Origin: JADGGV01 sp035715725
Lineage (GTDB): Bacteria; Gemmatimonadota; Gemmatimonadetes; Longimicrobiales; RSA9
Direction of reading: 5' to 3'
Length of the DNA stretch: 64,000 bases
Assembly (NCBI GenBank): GCA_035715725.1
Contig: DASTKT010000012.1
Location: forward strand, 1 to 64,000
Shown here: piece by piece, positions 35,931 to 44,875 of the stretch
Position numbering within the stretch: position 1 is the stretch's first letter
How the letters are laid out: every line of letters begins with the position of its first letter
Notes under the pieces: model-generated
Told to the model about the DNA's origin: nothing
Seen by the model: only the letters and a program-made list of their open reading frames with translations
Databases searched by the model: none
Program-made: the position numbers and the translations under genes

Positions 35931-36197
35931 ACTACGGGTGGGGGCGGGCGCGAGCGCGAGCGCGGGCCCACTGCGGGGGACAGCGGGCGGGCGCGGGGGC
36001 GCTCGCGGCGGCAGCGCGGCCGCACCGCGGCGCCCCGCCGTCGGCCGAGGATCGGGCCCAGGCGGCTCTCGTGCGCAGGCTAAGGCGGCCCAGGCGCTCG
36101 GCTCGGGAGCGGACGAGCAGAGCGCAGTGCTCGCCCCCACCCGCCGTGCTCCCGAAGTGGGCCCGCGCTCGCGCTCGCGCCCGCCCGCGCCCGCAGT
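35931..36197. repeat. Large GC-rich inverted repeat upstream of tyrS
   Basis: The 626-bp gap 35705-36330 has no supportable gene. The left arm at 35931-35976 and right arm at 36151-36197 are imperfect reverse complements sharing a core with gcgggcgcgagcgcgagcgc. A third partial inverted copy occurs at about 36235-36290, and related gggtccaacttcggg-type blocks recur at 35825 and 36205. It may be a recombination-prone or cruciform-forming element. Confidence 0.7.
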
Positions 36198-36330
36198 CCA
36201 CGCCCCTACCCGAAGTCGGACCCGGAGTGGTCAGCAGTTCGCTCGCGCTCGCGCCCGCCCCCACCCGCAGCGCGACCCGCGGTCGGACCCGCAGTCGACC
36301 GCCGGAAGCAGCCGCGGCGGGGCCGCCCGC

Positions 36331-37947
36331 TCAGTGCGTCGTACCGGCGCCCTCCAGCGGGAGCGAGTACGCCGCGGCGGCGATCTCGCCGAGCGCCTGC
36401 CCGACGAACTCCGGGCCGTTCGGGCGGGTCCGGTCGTACGGGACGCGGTTCGCGTACGCGGCGAAGGCGAGGCGACGCCCGTCGGCACGCACGATGTAGC
36501 CGGCCAGCCCCTTCCCCGTCACGATCATGCGCTCGTTCAGCGGGTCCTCCACGATGAACGTGCCGGTCTTGGCGAAGACGTGGCCGGCGGCCGGCGTGCC
36601 CTTCTGGATGTTCCACAGCGTGCCGTCCACGCCGAGCACCGGGAGCGCGCGCCGGAACGTCTCGAAGTCCGGCCGCTTCGCCATGTACGCCAGGTAGTGC
36701 GCCATGAAGTCGGGCGTGAAGAACGCGCCGGGCGCGCCGCCCGCGCCGTCGCCCTGGGACGCGCCGTCCGTGTCCAGCCCCGCCTTCTGCAGGAACGCCC
36801 GCTCCGCGTCGAAGCCCGCCTGCTCCGGGTGCTCCCGGTTCTTCGCCACCAGCGCGCCGAGCAGGAACGGCGTCATGCTGGCGTGCAGGTTCTGGCTCAC
36901 CTTCAGCGTGACCTTGACCTCCTGCGCCAGCGGCAGCGAGACGTGCTCGGCCACCCGGTTCGCGTCCGTGTACGACCTCGCCAGCGTCGCCACGGCCGGC
37001 TTGTACCCCACCGCCGGCATCGACGCGCTCACGCCCTTCTCCTTGAGCGCCGTGACCAGCGCGAGCTCGGCGAAACGCGTCGGGTCCGGCACCGCCCAGG
37101 AGTCGAGCATCGCCGCCTTCCCGGCGGGATAGCTCCCCGACATCTCGACCGTCCACGTGCCGTCGGGGTTCGCCGTCTCCTCCGCGCGGTGCAGCGCCGG
37201 CCGGGAGTCCGCCGCGCCCGTCGTCGCCTTGTTCACCAGCTTCAGGTAGCCGATGTCCGGCGACAGCTTCACGATCACCGGGTCGCCCGGCTTCGCGCCG
37301 GGCCGGATCAGCAGGTCCACCACGTTGTCGTTCACCACGATCGGCGAGATCACGACCCCAGTCCCCAGCTCACGGTCGCCCTGCGGGAAGAGCGACGCAT
37401 CCACCAGCACCCGCCCGGTCACCCGCTTGATCCCCTGCCCCGCCACCTGCCCCGCCAGCTTCCGCACCACGTACAGCGGGTCCCCCGGTAGCACCGCCTG
37501 CGCCGAGTCGCCGCCGTACGAATGGTCCTCGTTCGCCCACTGCAGCGTGTCCCCCACGATCCTGCCCGACAGGTTCGGATCGCCGCTCGCCACCAGCACC
37601 AGGTCCCCATTCACCGTCCCCGCCTTCACCGGGCCCGTCCGGTACACCGGTGTGTGGAACCGGTAGTCGGCTCCCAGCAGCGCCAGCGCCGTGCCCTCGG
37701 TCAGCAGCTTCGTGGTCGAGCCCGGCGTGAAGAACTTGTCCGCCATCCGCTTGTAGACCGGCTGGCCGGTCTCCAGGTCCAGCAGCTCGACGCCGAACTC
37801 CGAGTGCTTGAAGTCCGGGCGGGCGGCGATCTCCTCCACCTTCGCGCCGAAGGTGGAAGCGCCCTGCGCGGCCGCCGGTCCGGCGGACACGAGCACGGCC
37901 AGCAGCAGGAGCGCGGACGCGCGCGGGGTGGGGCGAAGCCGGTACAT
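36331..37947 (-). CDS. dacB: PBP4-type D-Ala-D-Ala carboxypeptidase/endopeptidase
   Basis: This 538-residue periplasmic peptidase (family S13) has a signal peptide (1-29, GPAAAQG end). The active-site motifs are STTK (Ser77, Lys80), SQN in KVSQNLHA (about residue 345) and KTG in FAKTGTF. The long insert between SxxK and SxN is typical of the PBP4 family. It trims D-Ala or cross-links in peptidoglycan. The ATG at 37947 gives ideal 8-nt spacing from AGGAGG; another ATG at 37953 is only 2 nt from it. Confidence 0.94.
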   Translation of the reverse strand: MYRLRPTPRASALLLLAVLVSAGPAAAQGASTFGAKVEEIAARPDFKHSEFGVELLDLETGQPVYKRMADKFFTPGSTTKLLTEGTALALLGADYRFHTPVYRTGPVKAGTVNGDLVLVASGDPNLSGRIVGDTLQWANEDHSYGGDSAQAVLPGDPLYVVRKLAGQVAGQGIKRVTGRVLVDASLFPQGDRELGTGVVISPIVVNDNVVDLLIRPGAKPGDPVIVKLSPDIGYLKLVNKATTGAADSRPALHRAEETANPDGTWTVEMSGSYPAGKAAMLDSWAVPDPTRFAELALVTALKEKGVSASMPAVGYKPAVATLARSYTDANRVAEHVSLPLAQEVKVTLKVSQNLHASMTPFLLGALVAKNREHPEQAGFDAERAFLQKAGLDTDGASQGDGAGGAPGAFFTPDFMAHYLAYMAKRPDFETFRRALPVLGVDGTLWNIQKGTPAAGHVFAKTGTFIVEDPLNERMIVTGKGLAGYIVRADGRRLAFAAYANRVPYDRTRPNGPEFVGQALGEIAAAAYSLPLEGAGTTH

Positions 37948-38167
37948 CGCCATGGCCTCCTGGGGGAAGGGCTCGCCGGTGCCCGGACGCCGGGCCTCGC
38001 CGCGCGCCCGGCCGGGGCCGTCGCGGCCGGACGCGGCCCGCTCCTGGGCCGACTCGGCGGAGATGGTATACGAGTGAGGATACCACGCCCCACCGCACCC
38101 GGCTAGATGGACCAAAGGGCCGGGCCGGCCGCGGCGGCGAGAGGGCTGGCGGTGCCGGTCTCGTGCG

Positions 38168-38523
38168 CGCTCTCGATCTCGTCTGTTACGAGCCCGCGCC
38201 CGGCGCCGCGGGCGCGGAGCCGGAGCCCGTCCTCACGTCCGCGGGCGGCCCCGCCTCCAGAAGTGTCACACGGAGACACGGAGACGCCGAGGGCGACCGC
38301 ACCCTACCGGCCGCACCCCGAGACGCCGGCGTACGCCGGAAATGACATCACAGGGAGGTGCGTTCCCACGGCGAGCCCCCGCCGCCCGCCACTCCTCTGC
38401 GCCCTCTGCGCCTCTGCGGTGAAAGATTCCGTTCCCGACCGCAGCCGCGCCCGCGAACGCCGATGAACGCCGCAGGACGGGCTCGGGCTCGAACACCGAA
38501 AAGACGAGATCGAGATCGACGCC
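38168..38523. repeat. R1 copies B (forward) and C (reverse) around an R2 pair
   Basis: The 657-bp gap 37948-38604 has no supportable gene. R1 copy B spans 38168-38280, ending agaagtgtcacacggag, and R1 copy C lies on the other strand at 38468-38523 (gacgggctcgggctcgaac, then gagatcgagatcg). Between them R2 units face each other: gtgtcacacggagacacgg near 38264 and ctctgcgcctctgcggtgaa near 38409. The whole block is therefore a composite foldback. Confidence 0.7.
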
Positions 38524-38604
38524 CGGCGGTGATGGTCTCCGGGATCGAGGTCCGTGCGGGGCTGGCAACGGCGGCTCGCGTACGGGCGCGGAGCCGCTGC
38601 GGAA

Positions 38605-39048
38605 TCACGCCCCCTCCGACTCCGCACCCGAACGAGAATCGCTGGAGCCGGTGCCGGCGGCGTCCTCCGCCGGCGTGGGTGGACCGATCAGCGCGCGCAC
38701 GGATTCGACGAGCGCCCGGGTGCCGATCGGCTTGCGCAGCAGGCCGGCGAAGTTGCCGGCGGCGAAGCGGTCGGGGTCGACGACTTCGTCGTAGGCGGTG
38801 ACGAGGAGGACGGGGACGTCGCGGGTGAAGGGGTCGGCGGCGAGGGCGCCGCGCACCTCCCAGCCGTCGGGGCCGGGCATCATGAGGTCGAGGAGGACGA
38901 GGTCGAGGCGGTCCCAGTGCGCCTTCTCGAGCGCCTCGGGTCCGTCGGCCGCGGCGAAGACGCGGTAGCCGGCATGCTCGAGGGCGGTCGTGAGGATGGT
39001 GCGATTTCCGCTGTTGTCGTCCACGACGAGCACGGTCTTGCGCGTCAT
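38605..39048 (-). CDS. Single-domain response regulator
   Basis: This 147-residue receiver domain has the acidic pocket VVDDN (residues 8-12), phosphoacceptor Asp54 in VLLDLMMPGPDG, the switch Thr in LLVTAYDE and the conserved Lys in LLRKPIG. No output domain follows, only a 25-residue low-complexity tail rich in Ser, Gly and Glu. Such stand-alone receivers relay phosphate or bind partners directly. The start follows GAGGAG. It is divergent from the class A PBP gene; no kinase is adjacent. Confidence 0.92.
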   Translation of the reverse strand: MTRKTVLVVDDNSGNRTILTTALEHAGYRVFAAADGPEALEKAHWDRLDLVLLDLMMPGPDGWEVRGALAADPFTRDVPVLLVTAYDEVVDPDRFAAGNFAGLLRKPIGTRALVESVRALIGPPTPAEDAAGTGSSDSRSGAESEGA

Positions 39049-39344
39049 CGCTCGCTCCTCGTCGACCGGCGTTCCGGCTCCCGCGCGGGCCACCGCGGGG
39101 GAGGGGGCACGTGACGTGCCGGGGAGATAATACGCAATCGGCGGCCCGGGCGCCTCGGGGACGCGCGGGACGCTCGCGGCCGCGAATCCGTCCGGTCGCG
39201 CGCCCCGTAGGGGGATCGAGCGACCCACGAGGAGCACGGCGCCACAGCGGGCGGTGGCGGGAGCTGCCGCGGCCGGACCCCCACCCCGGGGGATGTGTAC
39301 CGAAATAGGAGCCGCGGCATCGAGCCTGAACGAGGACGCGCATC

Positions 39345-41771
39345 ATGGATCACATCACCGCACCGAACCCTCCTTCGCCCGCCGGCGGCCGGCGCACGCT
39401 GCGCGTGCCGGAGGCGCTGCGCCGGTCGTGGGCGCGGGTGAGGTCGGCCGCCCGGAAGGGCGGCGGCGGGTGGCGGATGCCGGGGTGGCTGCGTCGTTTC
39501 GCGCTGCACGTGCCGCCGGCGGCGCTGCTGGTCGCGTGCGCGGTCGTGCTGCTGGCGGACTTCACGCTCTGGGAGCGGTGCGGCCTGCGGGGGTGCCCGG
39601 ACGTGCGGCAGCTCAGCGCCTACCAGCCGGGCGGCGCGAGCGTGCTGCTGGACCGGCGGGGGCGGAAGTTCGCGGACCTGCGCCCGGTGGACCGGGAGGT
39701 GGTGCGGATCGGGACGCTGCCGACGTACGTGCCGGCGGCGTTCGTGGCGGTGGAGGACAAGCGCTTCTTCGAGCACAACGGCGTGGACTGGCGGCGCGTG
39801 GTGGGCGCGGCGATCGCGAACGTGCGGTCGGGCGGGGTGGCGGAGGGGTTCAGCACGATCCCGATGCAGCTCGCGCGCAACATCTGGAGCGACCGGCTGC
39901 CGGGGCAGGAGAAGACGCTGCGGCGGAAGCTGCTGGAGATCCGGGTGGCGCGCGAGATCGAGCGGCGCTTCACGAAGCAGGAGATCCTCGAGCTCTACTT
40001 GAACAACATCTACTTCGGCGGCGGCTCGTACGGGATCGAGGCGGCGTCGAGGAACTACTTCGGCAAGCCCGCGCGCGAGCTGTCGCTGCCGCAGGCGGCG
40101 ACGCTGGCGGCGCTCCCGAAGGCGCCGTCGACGTACGACCCGCGGCGGCACCCGGCGCGGGCGCTGGAACGGCGCAACCTGGTGCTCTCGCTGATGAGCG
40201 ACGGCGGCTTCATCCCGGCGGGGCTGGCGCAGCGGGCGCGGGCGATGCCGGTGCGGGTGGCGGCGGAGCCGCCGGCGCGGGGCGGAGAGCGCGACCTGGC
40301 GCGCTACTTCGTCGAGCTGGTGCGCCGGCAGGTGGAGGATCAGCTCGGCGACGAGGTCTACCGCACGCCGCTGCGCATCCGCACGACGCTGGACGTGGAC
40401 GCGCAACGGGTGGCGCAGGAGGAGCTGGAGCGGCAGCTCCGCTTCATCGAGCGGGGCGGCATCGGGCGGTTCCCGGGGCCGCGCTACGCCAGCGCGCGGG
40501 CGTCCGGGGAGCGCGGCACCGACTACCTGCAGGGCGCGATCGTGATGCTGGATGCGCGCACGGGGGACATCCTCGCCATGGTCGGCGGGCGCGACTTCCG
40601 CGACTCGCGCTTCAACCGGGCCACGGACGCGCGCCGCCAGATGGGCAGCTCCTTCAAGCCGTTCGTGTACGCGACGGCGCTCTCGCACGGCTACGCGCCG
40701 TCGCAGCCGGTCTACGACTCGCCGATCCGGCTGGGAGACCGGCGCCGGCCGTGGGAGCCGCAGAACTACGACCACGACTTCCGCGGGCGGATGTCGCTGC
40801 GGGAGGCGCTGGTCGGGTCGATCAACGTGCCGACGGTGAGGCTGGCCGAGGCGGTGGGGGAGCGCGACGTGGCCGGCTTCGCGCACGAGGCCGGGATCCG
40901 CGAGGACATCCCGGTCACGCCGGCGATGGCGCTCGGCGTCGCCGACGCCACGCCGCTGGAGGTGGCCGCCGCGTACACGACGTTCGCGACGCTGGGCACG
41001 CGGGCCGAGCCGCGGCTGGTGAGCAGCGTCGTGGATACGGCCGGCAACGTGCGCTTCGAGACGCCGGTGCGGCGGGAGGCGGTGCTCGATCCCGGCGTCG
41101 CTTACATCCTGACGGACATCCTGCGCGATGCGGTGAACCGGGGGACCGGGACCGCGGTGCGCGCGGTCGGCTTCGACGGCGTGGCGGCCGGGAAGACCGG
41201 CACGACGAGCGACGCCGCGGACGCGTGGTTCGTCGGCTACACGCCGGACGTCGTCGGCGCGGTGTGGATCGGCTTCGACCGGCGGCGGAGCATCGGCCCC
41301 AGGGTCACGGGCGGCGGCGCCGCGGCGCCGATCTGGGGACGGATCATGCGCCGGGTGGGCCGCTCACCGGGGAGCGGGTGGGGCCGCCCCGACAACGTCG
41401 TCGCGCTGGCGATCGACCCCGAGACCGGGCGCACGCTGGAGTCGGGGTGCGTGCCGCGCTACGACGAGCCACGGCGGGAGCTGTTCCTCGCCGGCGAGCA
41501 GCCCGACCCGGTCTGCCCGCGCACGCCGGACGAGATCCTCGGCGGACCCGGCGGCTTCATCGGCCACGTGTGGCGCGCGCTGAGCGGGATCTTCGGCGGC
41601 CGGCGGGACGACGTCGAGATGGAGGCGCCGCCGCAGCGCTACGACCCGGGCGACGACGGCAGCGTCCTCGGCGCGCCGCGCCTGCCGTCCTCCGCGCACG
41701 AGCGGCAGTCCGCCGCCGGCGGGAACGACGACCCGCACGAGCGGCACCGGCTGGCGCAGCGGCTGCCGTGA
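39345..41771 (+). CDS. Class A penicillin-binding protein (PBP1A-type)
   Basis: This 808-residue bifunctional peptidoglycan synthase has a short cytosolic tail, a membrane anchor (about residues 57-75) and a glycosyltransferase-51 domain with VEDKRFFEHNGVDW, GFSTIPMQLARN and ELYLNNIYFGGGSYGIEAA. The transpeptidase domain has SSFK (Ser435, Lys438), SIN in VGSINVPTV and KTGT (Lys617). The C-terminal roughly 70 residues are polar and low-complexity. It polymerises and cross-links glycan in the periplasm. The ATG follows GAGGA. Confidence 0.95.
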   Translation: MDHITAPNPPSPAGGRRTLRVPEALRRSWARVRSAARKGGGGWRMPGWLRRFALHVPPAALLVACAVVLLADFTLWERCGLRGCPDVRQLSAYQPGGASVLLDRRGRKFADLRPVDREVVRIGTLPTYVPAAFVAVEDKRFFEHNGVDWRRVVGAAIANVRSGGVAEGFSTIPMQLARNIWSDRLPGQEKTLRRKLLEIRVAREIERRFTKQEILELYLNNIYFGGGSYGIEAASRNYFGKPARELSLPQAATLAALPKAPSTYDPRRHPARALERRNLVLSLMSDGGFIPAGLAQRARAMPVRVAAEPPARGGERDLARYFVELVRRQVEDQLGDEVYRTPLRIRTTLDVDAQRVAQEELERQLRFIERGGIGRFPGPRYASARASGERGTDYLQGAIVMLDARTGDILAMVGGRDFRDSRFNRATDARRQMGSSFKPFVYATALSHGYAPSQPVYDSPIRLGDRRRPWEPQNYDHDFRGRMSLREALVGSINVPTVRLAEAVGERDVAGFAHEAGIREDIPVTPAMALGVADATPLEVAAAYTTFATLGTRAEPRLVSSVVDTAGNVRFETPVRREAVLDPGVAYILTDILRDAVNRGTGTAVRAVGFDGVAAGKTGTTSDAADAWFVGYTPDVVGAVWIGFDRRRSIGPRVTGGGAAAPIWGRIMRRVGRSPGSGWGRPDNVVALAIDPETGRTLESGCVPRYDEPRRELFLAGEQPDPVCPRTPDEILGGPGGFIGHVWRALSGIFGGRRDDVEMEAPPQRYDPGDDGSVLGAPRLPSSAHERQSAAGGNDDPHERHRLAQRLP

Positions 41772-41775
41772 CGCC

Positions 41776-42459
41776 CTACCCGCCGTGCACCAGCCGCAGG
41801 AACTCGTCGCGCGTCATCGGGCAGTCGCGGAACACGCCGCGCATGGCGCTGGTGACCGTGCGCGAGTTCTGCTTCTCGACGCCGCGCATCATCATGCACA
41901 GGTGGGACGCCTCGATGACGACGCCGACGCCGCGGGGGCGGAGCACCTCCTCGATGGCGTCGGCGATCTGGTCGGTCAGGCGCTCCTGCACCTGGAGCCG
42001 GCGGGCGAACACGTCGACGATGCGCGGCAGCTTCGACAGCCCCACGATCCGGCCGTCCGGCACGTAGGCGATGTGCGCCTTGCCGAAGAACGGCAGCAGG
42101 TGGTGCTCGCAGAGGGAGTAGAGCTCGATGTCGCGCACGAGCACCATCGACTCGTGCGCCTCCTCGAAGAGCGCGCCGCCGACCACCTCCTCCACCTTCT
42201 GCCGGTAGCCGCGCGTCAGCCAGGTCAGCGCCTCGGCCACGCGGTGCGGCGTGCGCGCGAGCCCCGCCCGCGCCGGGTCCTCGCCCAGCAGCTCGAGCAG
42301 CGCCGCGACGTGCGGCTCGAGGGCCGCCTTAGCGACGTGCGGCTCGAGGGCGACCTTCCCGCCGGACGCGCGTGCCGGCCGCGGCGCGTGGCCGTTCCCG
42401 TTGCCGTTCGTGGACGCTGCCGCGGGGATGGCGGCCGGCGTGGTCGTCACTTCAGACAT
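41776..42459 (-). CDS. folE: GTP cyclohydrolase I
   Basis: This 227-residue enzyme converts GTP to 7,8-dihydroneopterin triphosphate in folate/pterin synthesis. The zinc ligands appear in SLCEHHLLPFFGK and HLCMMMRGV; other family blocks are GLSKLPRIV and QERLTDQIA. The N-terminal extension (about 40 residues) contains a tandem duplication of nine residues, KVALEPHVA then KAALEPHVA, encoded by a 27-bp direct repeat. The ATG follows AAGGAG and overlaps the upstream oxidoreductase stop by 8 bp, so the two are co-translated. Confidence 0.96.
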   Translation of the reverse strand: MSEVTTTPAAIPAAASTNGNGNGHAPRPARASGGKVALEPHVAKAALEPHVAALLELLGEDPARAGLARTPHRVAEALTWLTRGYRQKVEEVVGGALFEEAHESMVLVRDIELYSLCEHHLLPFFGKAHIAYVPDGRIVGLSKLPRIVDVFARRLQVQERLTDQIADAIEEVLRPRGVGVVIEASHLCMMMRGVEKQNSRTVTSAMRGVFRDCPMTRDEFLRLVHGG

Positions 42460-44077
42460 GCTGCAGCTCCTTCTCCAGGGACGCCTCGGCCTCGAGGCTC
42501 TCCCGGTCGCGGTAAATCGTGGCCAGCGCCAGTGTCCTTCCTCCCTTCCGGTAGGAGACGGCGACGTCCCGTGCCGCCGGGTCTCCATCCACCTCCAGCT
42601 CGTCCCACGACTCCGCGTGCCCGACGTAGTTGATGGGGACGTCGTAGTGCTGGCTCCAGAAGAACGGCACGGCCCGGAACGGGCCGGCCGTGCCCAGGAT
42701 GCTGCGCGCCGCGTAGGCGCCCTGCCGCTCCGCCAGCACCCAGTGCTCGATGCGCACGCGCTCCCCGGAGATGGGGTCCGGGTAGCGCGCGATGTCGCCC
42801 GCGGCCCAGATGCCGGGCACGCTCGTGCGCAGCCGGTCGTCCACGACCACGCCGCGGTCGATCTCGAGCCCCGCCGCCTGCGCGAGGTCGAGGACGGGGC
42901 GCACGCCGACGCCCATGACCACGAGCTCAGCCGGGACCGACGAGCCGTCGTCCAGCACGACCGCGTCAGGGCGCACCTCCACCGGCTTCCGCCCCAGCCG
43001 GAACGCGACGCCGTGCTCCTCGTGCACCCCGCGCACGAACCGCCCGAGAGCCTCGCCCAGCACCCGCGCGAACGGCACCTCCTCGGGCGCCACGACGGTC
43101 ACGTCGAGCCCCCGCGCGCGCAGCGACGCCGCCACCTCCAGCCCGATGAAGCTGGCGCCCAACACGACCGCCCGCCCGCCCCGCTCCGCCGCCCGGATGA
43201 TCGCGCGGCTGTCCGCCAGCGAGCGCAGCAGGTGCACGTGCGGGAGCTCCGCGCCCGGTAGCGGGAGCCGGATCGGAGCGGCGCCCGTCGCCAGGAGGAG
43301 CGCGCCGTACTCCAGCTCCCGACCGTCCGAGAGCGTGACGCGACGGCGCGCCGGGTCGATCGCGCTCACCGCCGCCACCACCCGCTCGATCCCGTGCTCC
43401 GCGTGGAAGCCCGGCGGCCGCAACGGGATCCACTCCTCGGGAGCGTTCCCGGCCAGGTAGTCCTTCGACAGGTTCGGCCGGTCGTACGGCGCGTCCGCAT
43501 CCGGATCGACCAACAGCACCCGGCCCAGATACCCCTCCCGGCGCAACCCCTCCGCGGCGGCATTCCCCGCCGCGCCGGCGCCGACGATCACCACCGTCGC
43601 GGGCTCGCCGGCTTCCGCGGCTTCCAGCGGACCGCGGCCGGCCCCCGCGCGGGACGGGGCGGCATCGGGGGCCCCGGGAGCCGCCGGCGCGCCGGCCGCC
43701 TCGTCGGGCGCCAGCGGCGGAGCGAGCGGGTCCCGCTCGATCTTCCGGCCTACGCGCACCACGCCGTCCCGCAGCTCCACCTCCCAGCGCGGCAGCGGAT
43801 TCGGCGCGGGCCACTCCAGCATCGCCCCCGTGCGCAGCGAGAAACACGCGTGATGCCACGGGCAGTGGATCGTCTCCCCCACCACCAGCCCCTCCGCCAG
43901 CGGCCCGCCGTAATGCGTGCACGTGGCGCCCACCGCGAACACCTCCGCCCCTCGCCGGACCACGATCACGCCCTCCCCGCCGGCGTGCCCGAGCCGCGGC
44001 TCCCCGTCCACCAGCTCCGCGAGCGGGACCCCGGCCGTCAGATCGGGGCCCTTCGGCTCCTGCTCCTGCGCTGCCAT
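42452..44077 (-). CDS. Rieske-FAD/NAD(P) ferredoxin reductase fusion
   Basis: This 541-residue protein is a fusion. An N-terminal Rieske [2Fe-2S] domain (about 10-105) has CTHYGGPL and CPWHHACF. After an Ala/Pro linker comes a pyridine nucleotide-disulfide-type reductase with FAD motif VVIVGAGAAGNAAAEGL, NAD motif RAVVLGASFIGLEVAASL and the later VPGIWAAGDIA, ending in a reductase C-terminal domain (about 445-541). This architecture is that of AIF-like (AIFL/NirD-fused) ferredoxin reductases. The electron acceptor is unknown. It is co-transcribed with folE and divergent from a MarR regulator. The ATG follows GGAGGGG. Confidence 0.93.
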   Translation of the reverse strand: MAAQEQEPKGPDLTAGVPLAELVDGEPRLGHAGGEGVIVVRRGAEVFAVGATCTHYGGPLAEGLVVGETIHCPWHHACFSLRTGAMLEWPAPNPLPRWEVELRDGVVRVGRKIERDPLAPPLAPDEAAGAPAAPGAPDAAPSRAGAGRGPLEAAEAGEPATVVIVGAGAAGNAAAEGLRREGYLGRVLLVDPDADAPYDRPNLSKDYLAGNAPEEWIPLRPPGFHAEHGIERVVAAVSAIDPARRRVTLSDGRELEYGALLLATGAAPIRLPLPGAELPHVHLLRSLADSRAIIRAAERGGRAVVLGASFIGLEVAASLRARGLDVTVVAPEEVPFARVLGEALGRFVRGVHEEHGVAFRLGRKPVEVRPDAVVLDDGSSVPAELVVMGVGVRPVLDLAQAAGLEIDRGVVVDDRLRTSVPGIWAAGDIARYPDPISGERVRIEHWVLAERQGAYAARSILGTAGPFRAVPFFWSQHYDVPINYVGHAESWDELEVDGDPAARDVAVSYRKGGRTLALATIYRDRESLEAEASLEKELQHV

Positions 44078-44153
44078 TCCGCCCCTCCGATCGCGCTGGC
44101 GGCGGCGTGTGCCGCGGAACGCGCCCGCGTCCCGCACCGGCGCCGCTTACGAC

Positions 44154-44182
44154 AATAAACACATACTTTCATTAACTTTCAA
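44154..44182 (-). promoter_or_regulatory. Sigma70-like promoter for the Rieske reductase-folE operon
   Basis: On the minus strand TTGAAA (44177-44182) and TTTATT (44154-44159) are separated by exactly 17 bp, in one of the few AT-rich patches of the window. The spacer contains a direct repeat of gaaag that could be bound by the divergent MarR regulator. Confidence 0.5.
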
Positions 44183-44348
44183 GAACCCGGGCCCGCCCGG
44201 CGAGGTTCCCCCGAGTCTCCGGCGTACCCCTCGGGGGTCCCGCACGATCTCCGCCGTTGCCGCGTGCGCCCGCCCAGGGCGCGGCGTCTTTGACGAACGC
44301 CCGGCCGGCCGTACCTTTCGATGGGCCCCCACACCCGGAGGACAACCA

Positions 44349-44861
44349 ATGGACCAGGAGCGCCCGAGCGCCAGGGTGTCCGGCATCATGGACTCCCTGC
44401 GCCGGCTCGTGCGAGAACTGCGCGTCGCGAGCCGGGCGGCGGAGCGGGAGCTGGGCATCAGCGGCGCGCAGCTCTTCGTGCTCCAGCAGTTGCACGAACG
44501 TCCGGCGGACTCGGTGAACGAGCTGTCGGAGCGGACGCACACGCACCAGAGCTCGGTGTCGGTAGTGGTGAGCCGGCTGGTGGACCGGGGGCTGATCATC
44601 CGGGAGCCGTCGGAGGAGGACGGTCGGCGGATGACGCTGCGGCTGTCCGCGGAAGGGCGGAAGCTGCTGGAGCGGGCGCCGCGGACGGTGCAGTCGCGGC
44701 TGATCGAGGCGCTCGGGCGTCTGCCGGCGGATGTCCGCACGGCGCTGGCGTCGGGGTTGGAGGCGTGGACGCGGGAGGCGGGGATCTCCGGCGAGCCGGC
44801 GCCGTTCTTCTTCGAGGACGAGCGTCCGTCGGGGCCGCGCGGGCGGCGCCGCGGCGCATAG
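44349..44861 (+). CDS. MarR-family transcriptional regulator
   Basis: This 170-residue winged-helix repressor has a helix-turn-helix region DSVNELSERTHTHQSSVSVVVSRL (split here by description: recognition helix HQSSVSVVVSRLVDRGL) and the wing REPSEEDGRRMTLRLSAEG, both typical of MarR. The C-terminal tail (FFFEDERPSGPRGRRR) is basic. The ATG follows GGAGGACA. It is divergent from the Rieske reductase-folE operon and is the obvious candidate to regulate it, perhaps in response to oxidants or aromatics; that is inference. Confidence 0.92.
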   Translation: MDQERPSARVSGIMDSLRRLVRELRVASRAAERELGISGAQLFVLQQLHERPADSVNELSERTHTHQSSVSVVVSRLVDRGLIIREPSEEDGRRMTLRLSAEGRKLLERAPRTVQSRLIEALGRLPADVRTALASGLEAWTREAGISGEPAPFFFEDERPSGPRGRRRGA

Positions 44862-44875
44862 CGCGCCCGGCACCG

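Noticed and set aside
35705..36330. Plus-strand frame through the repeat upstream of tyrS
   Set aside because: It reads through inverted repeats as Arg/Ala/Gly dipeptides; no support for coding.
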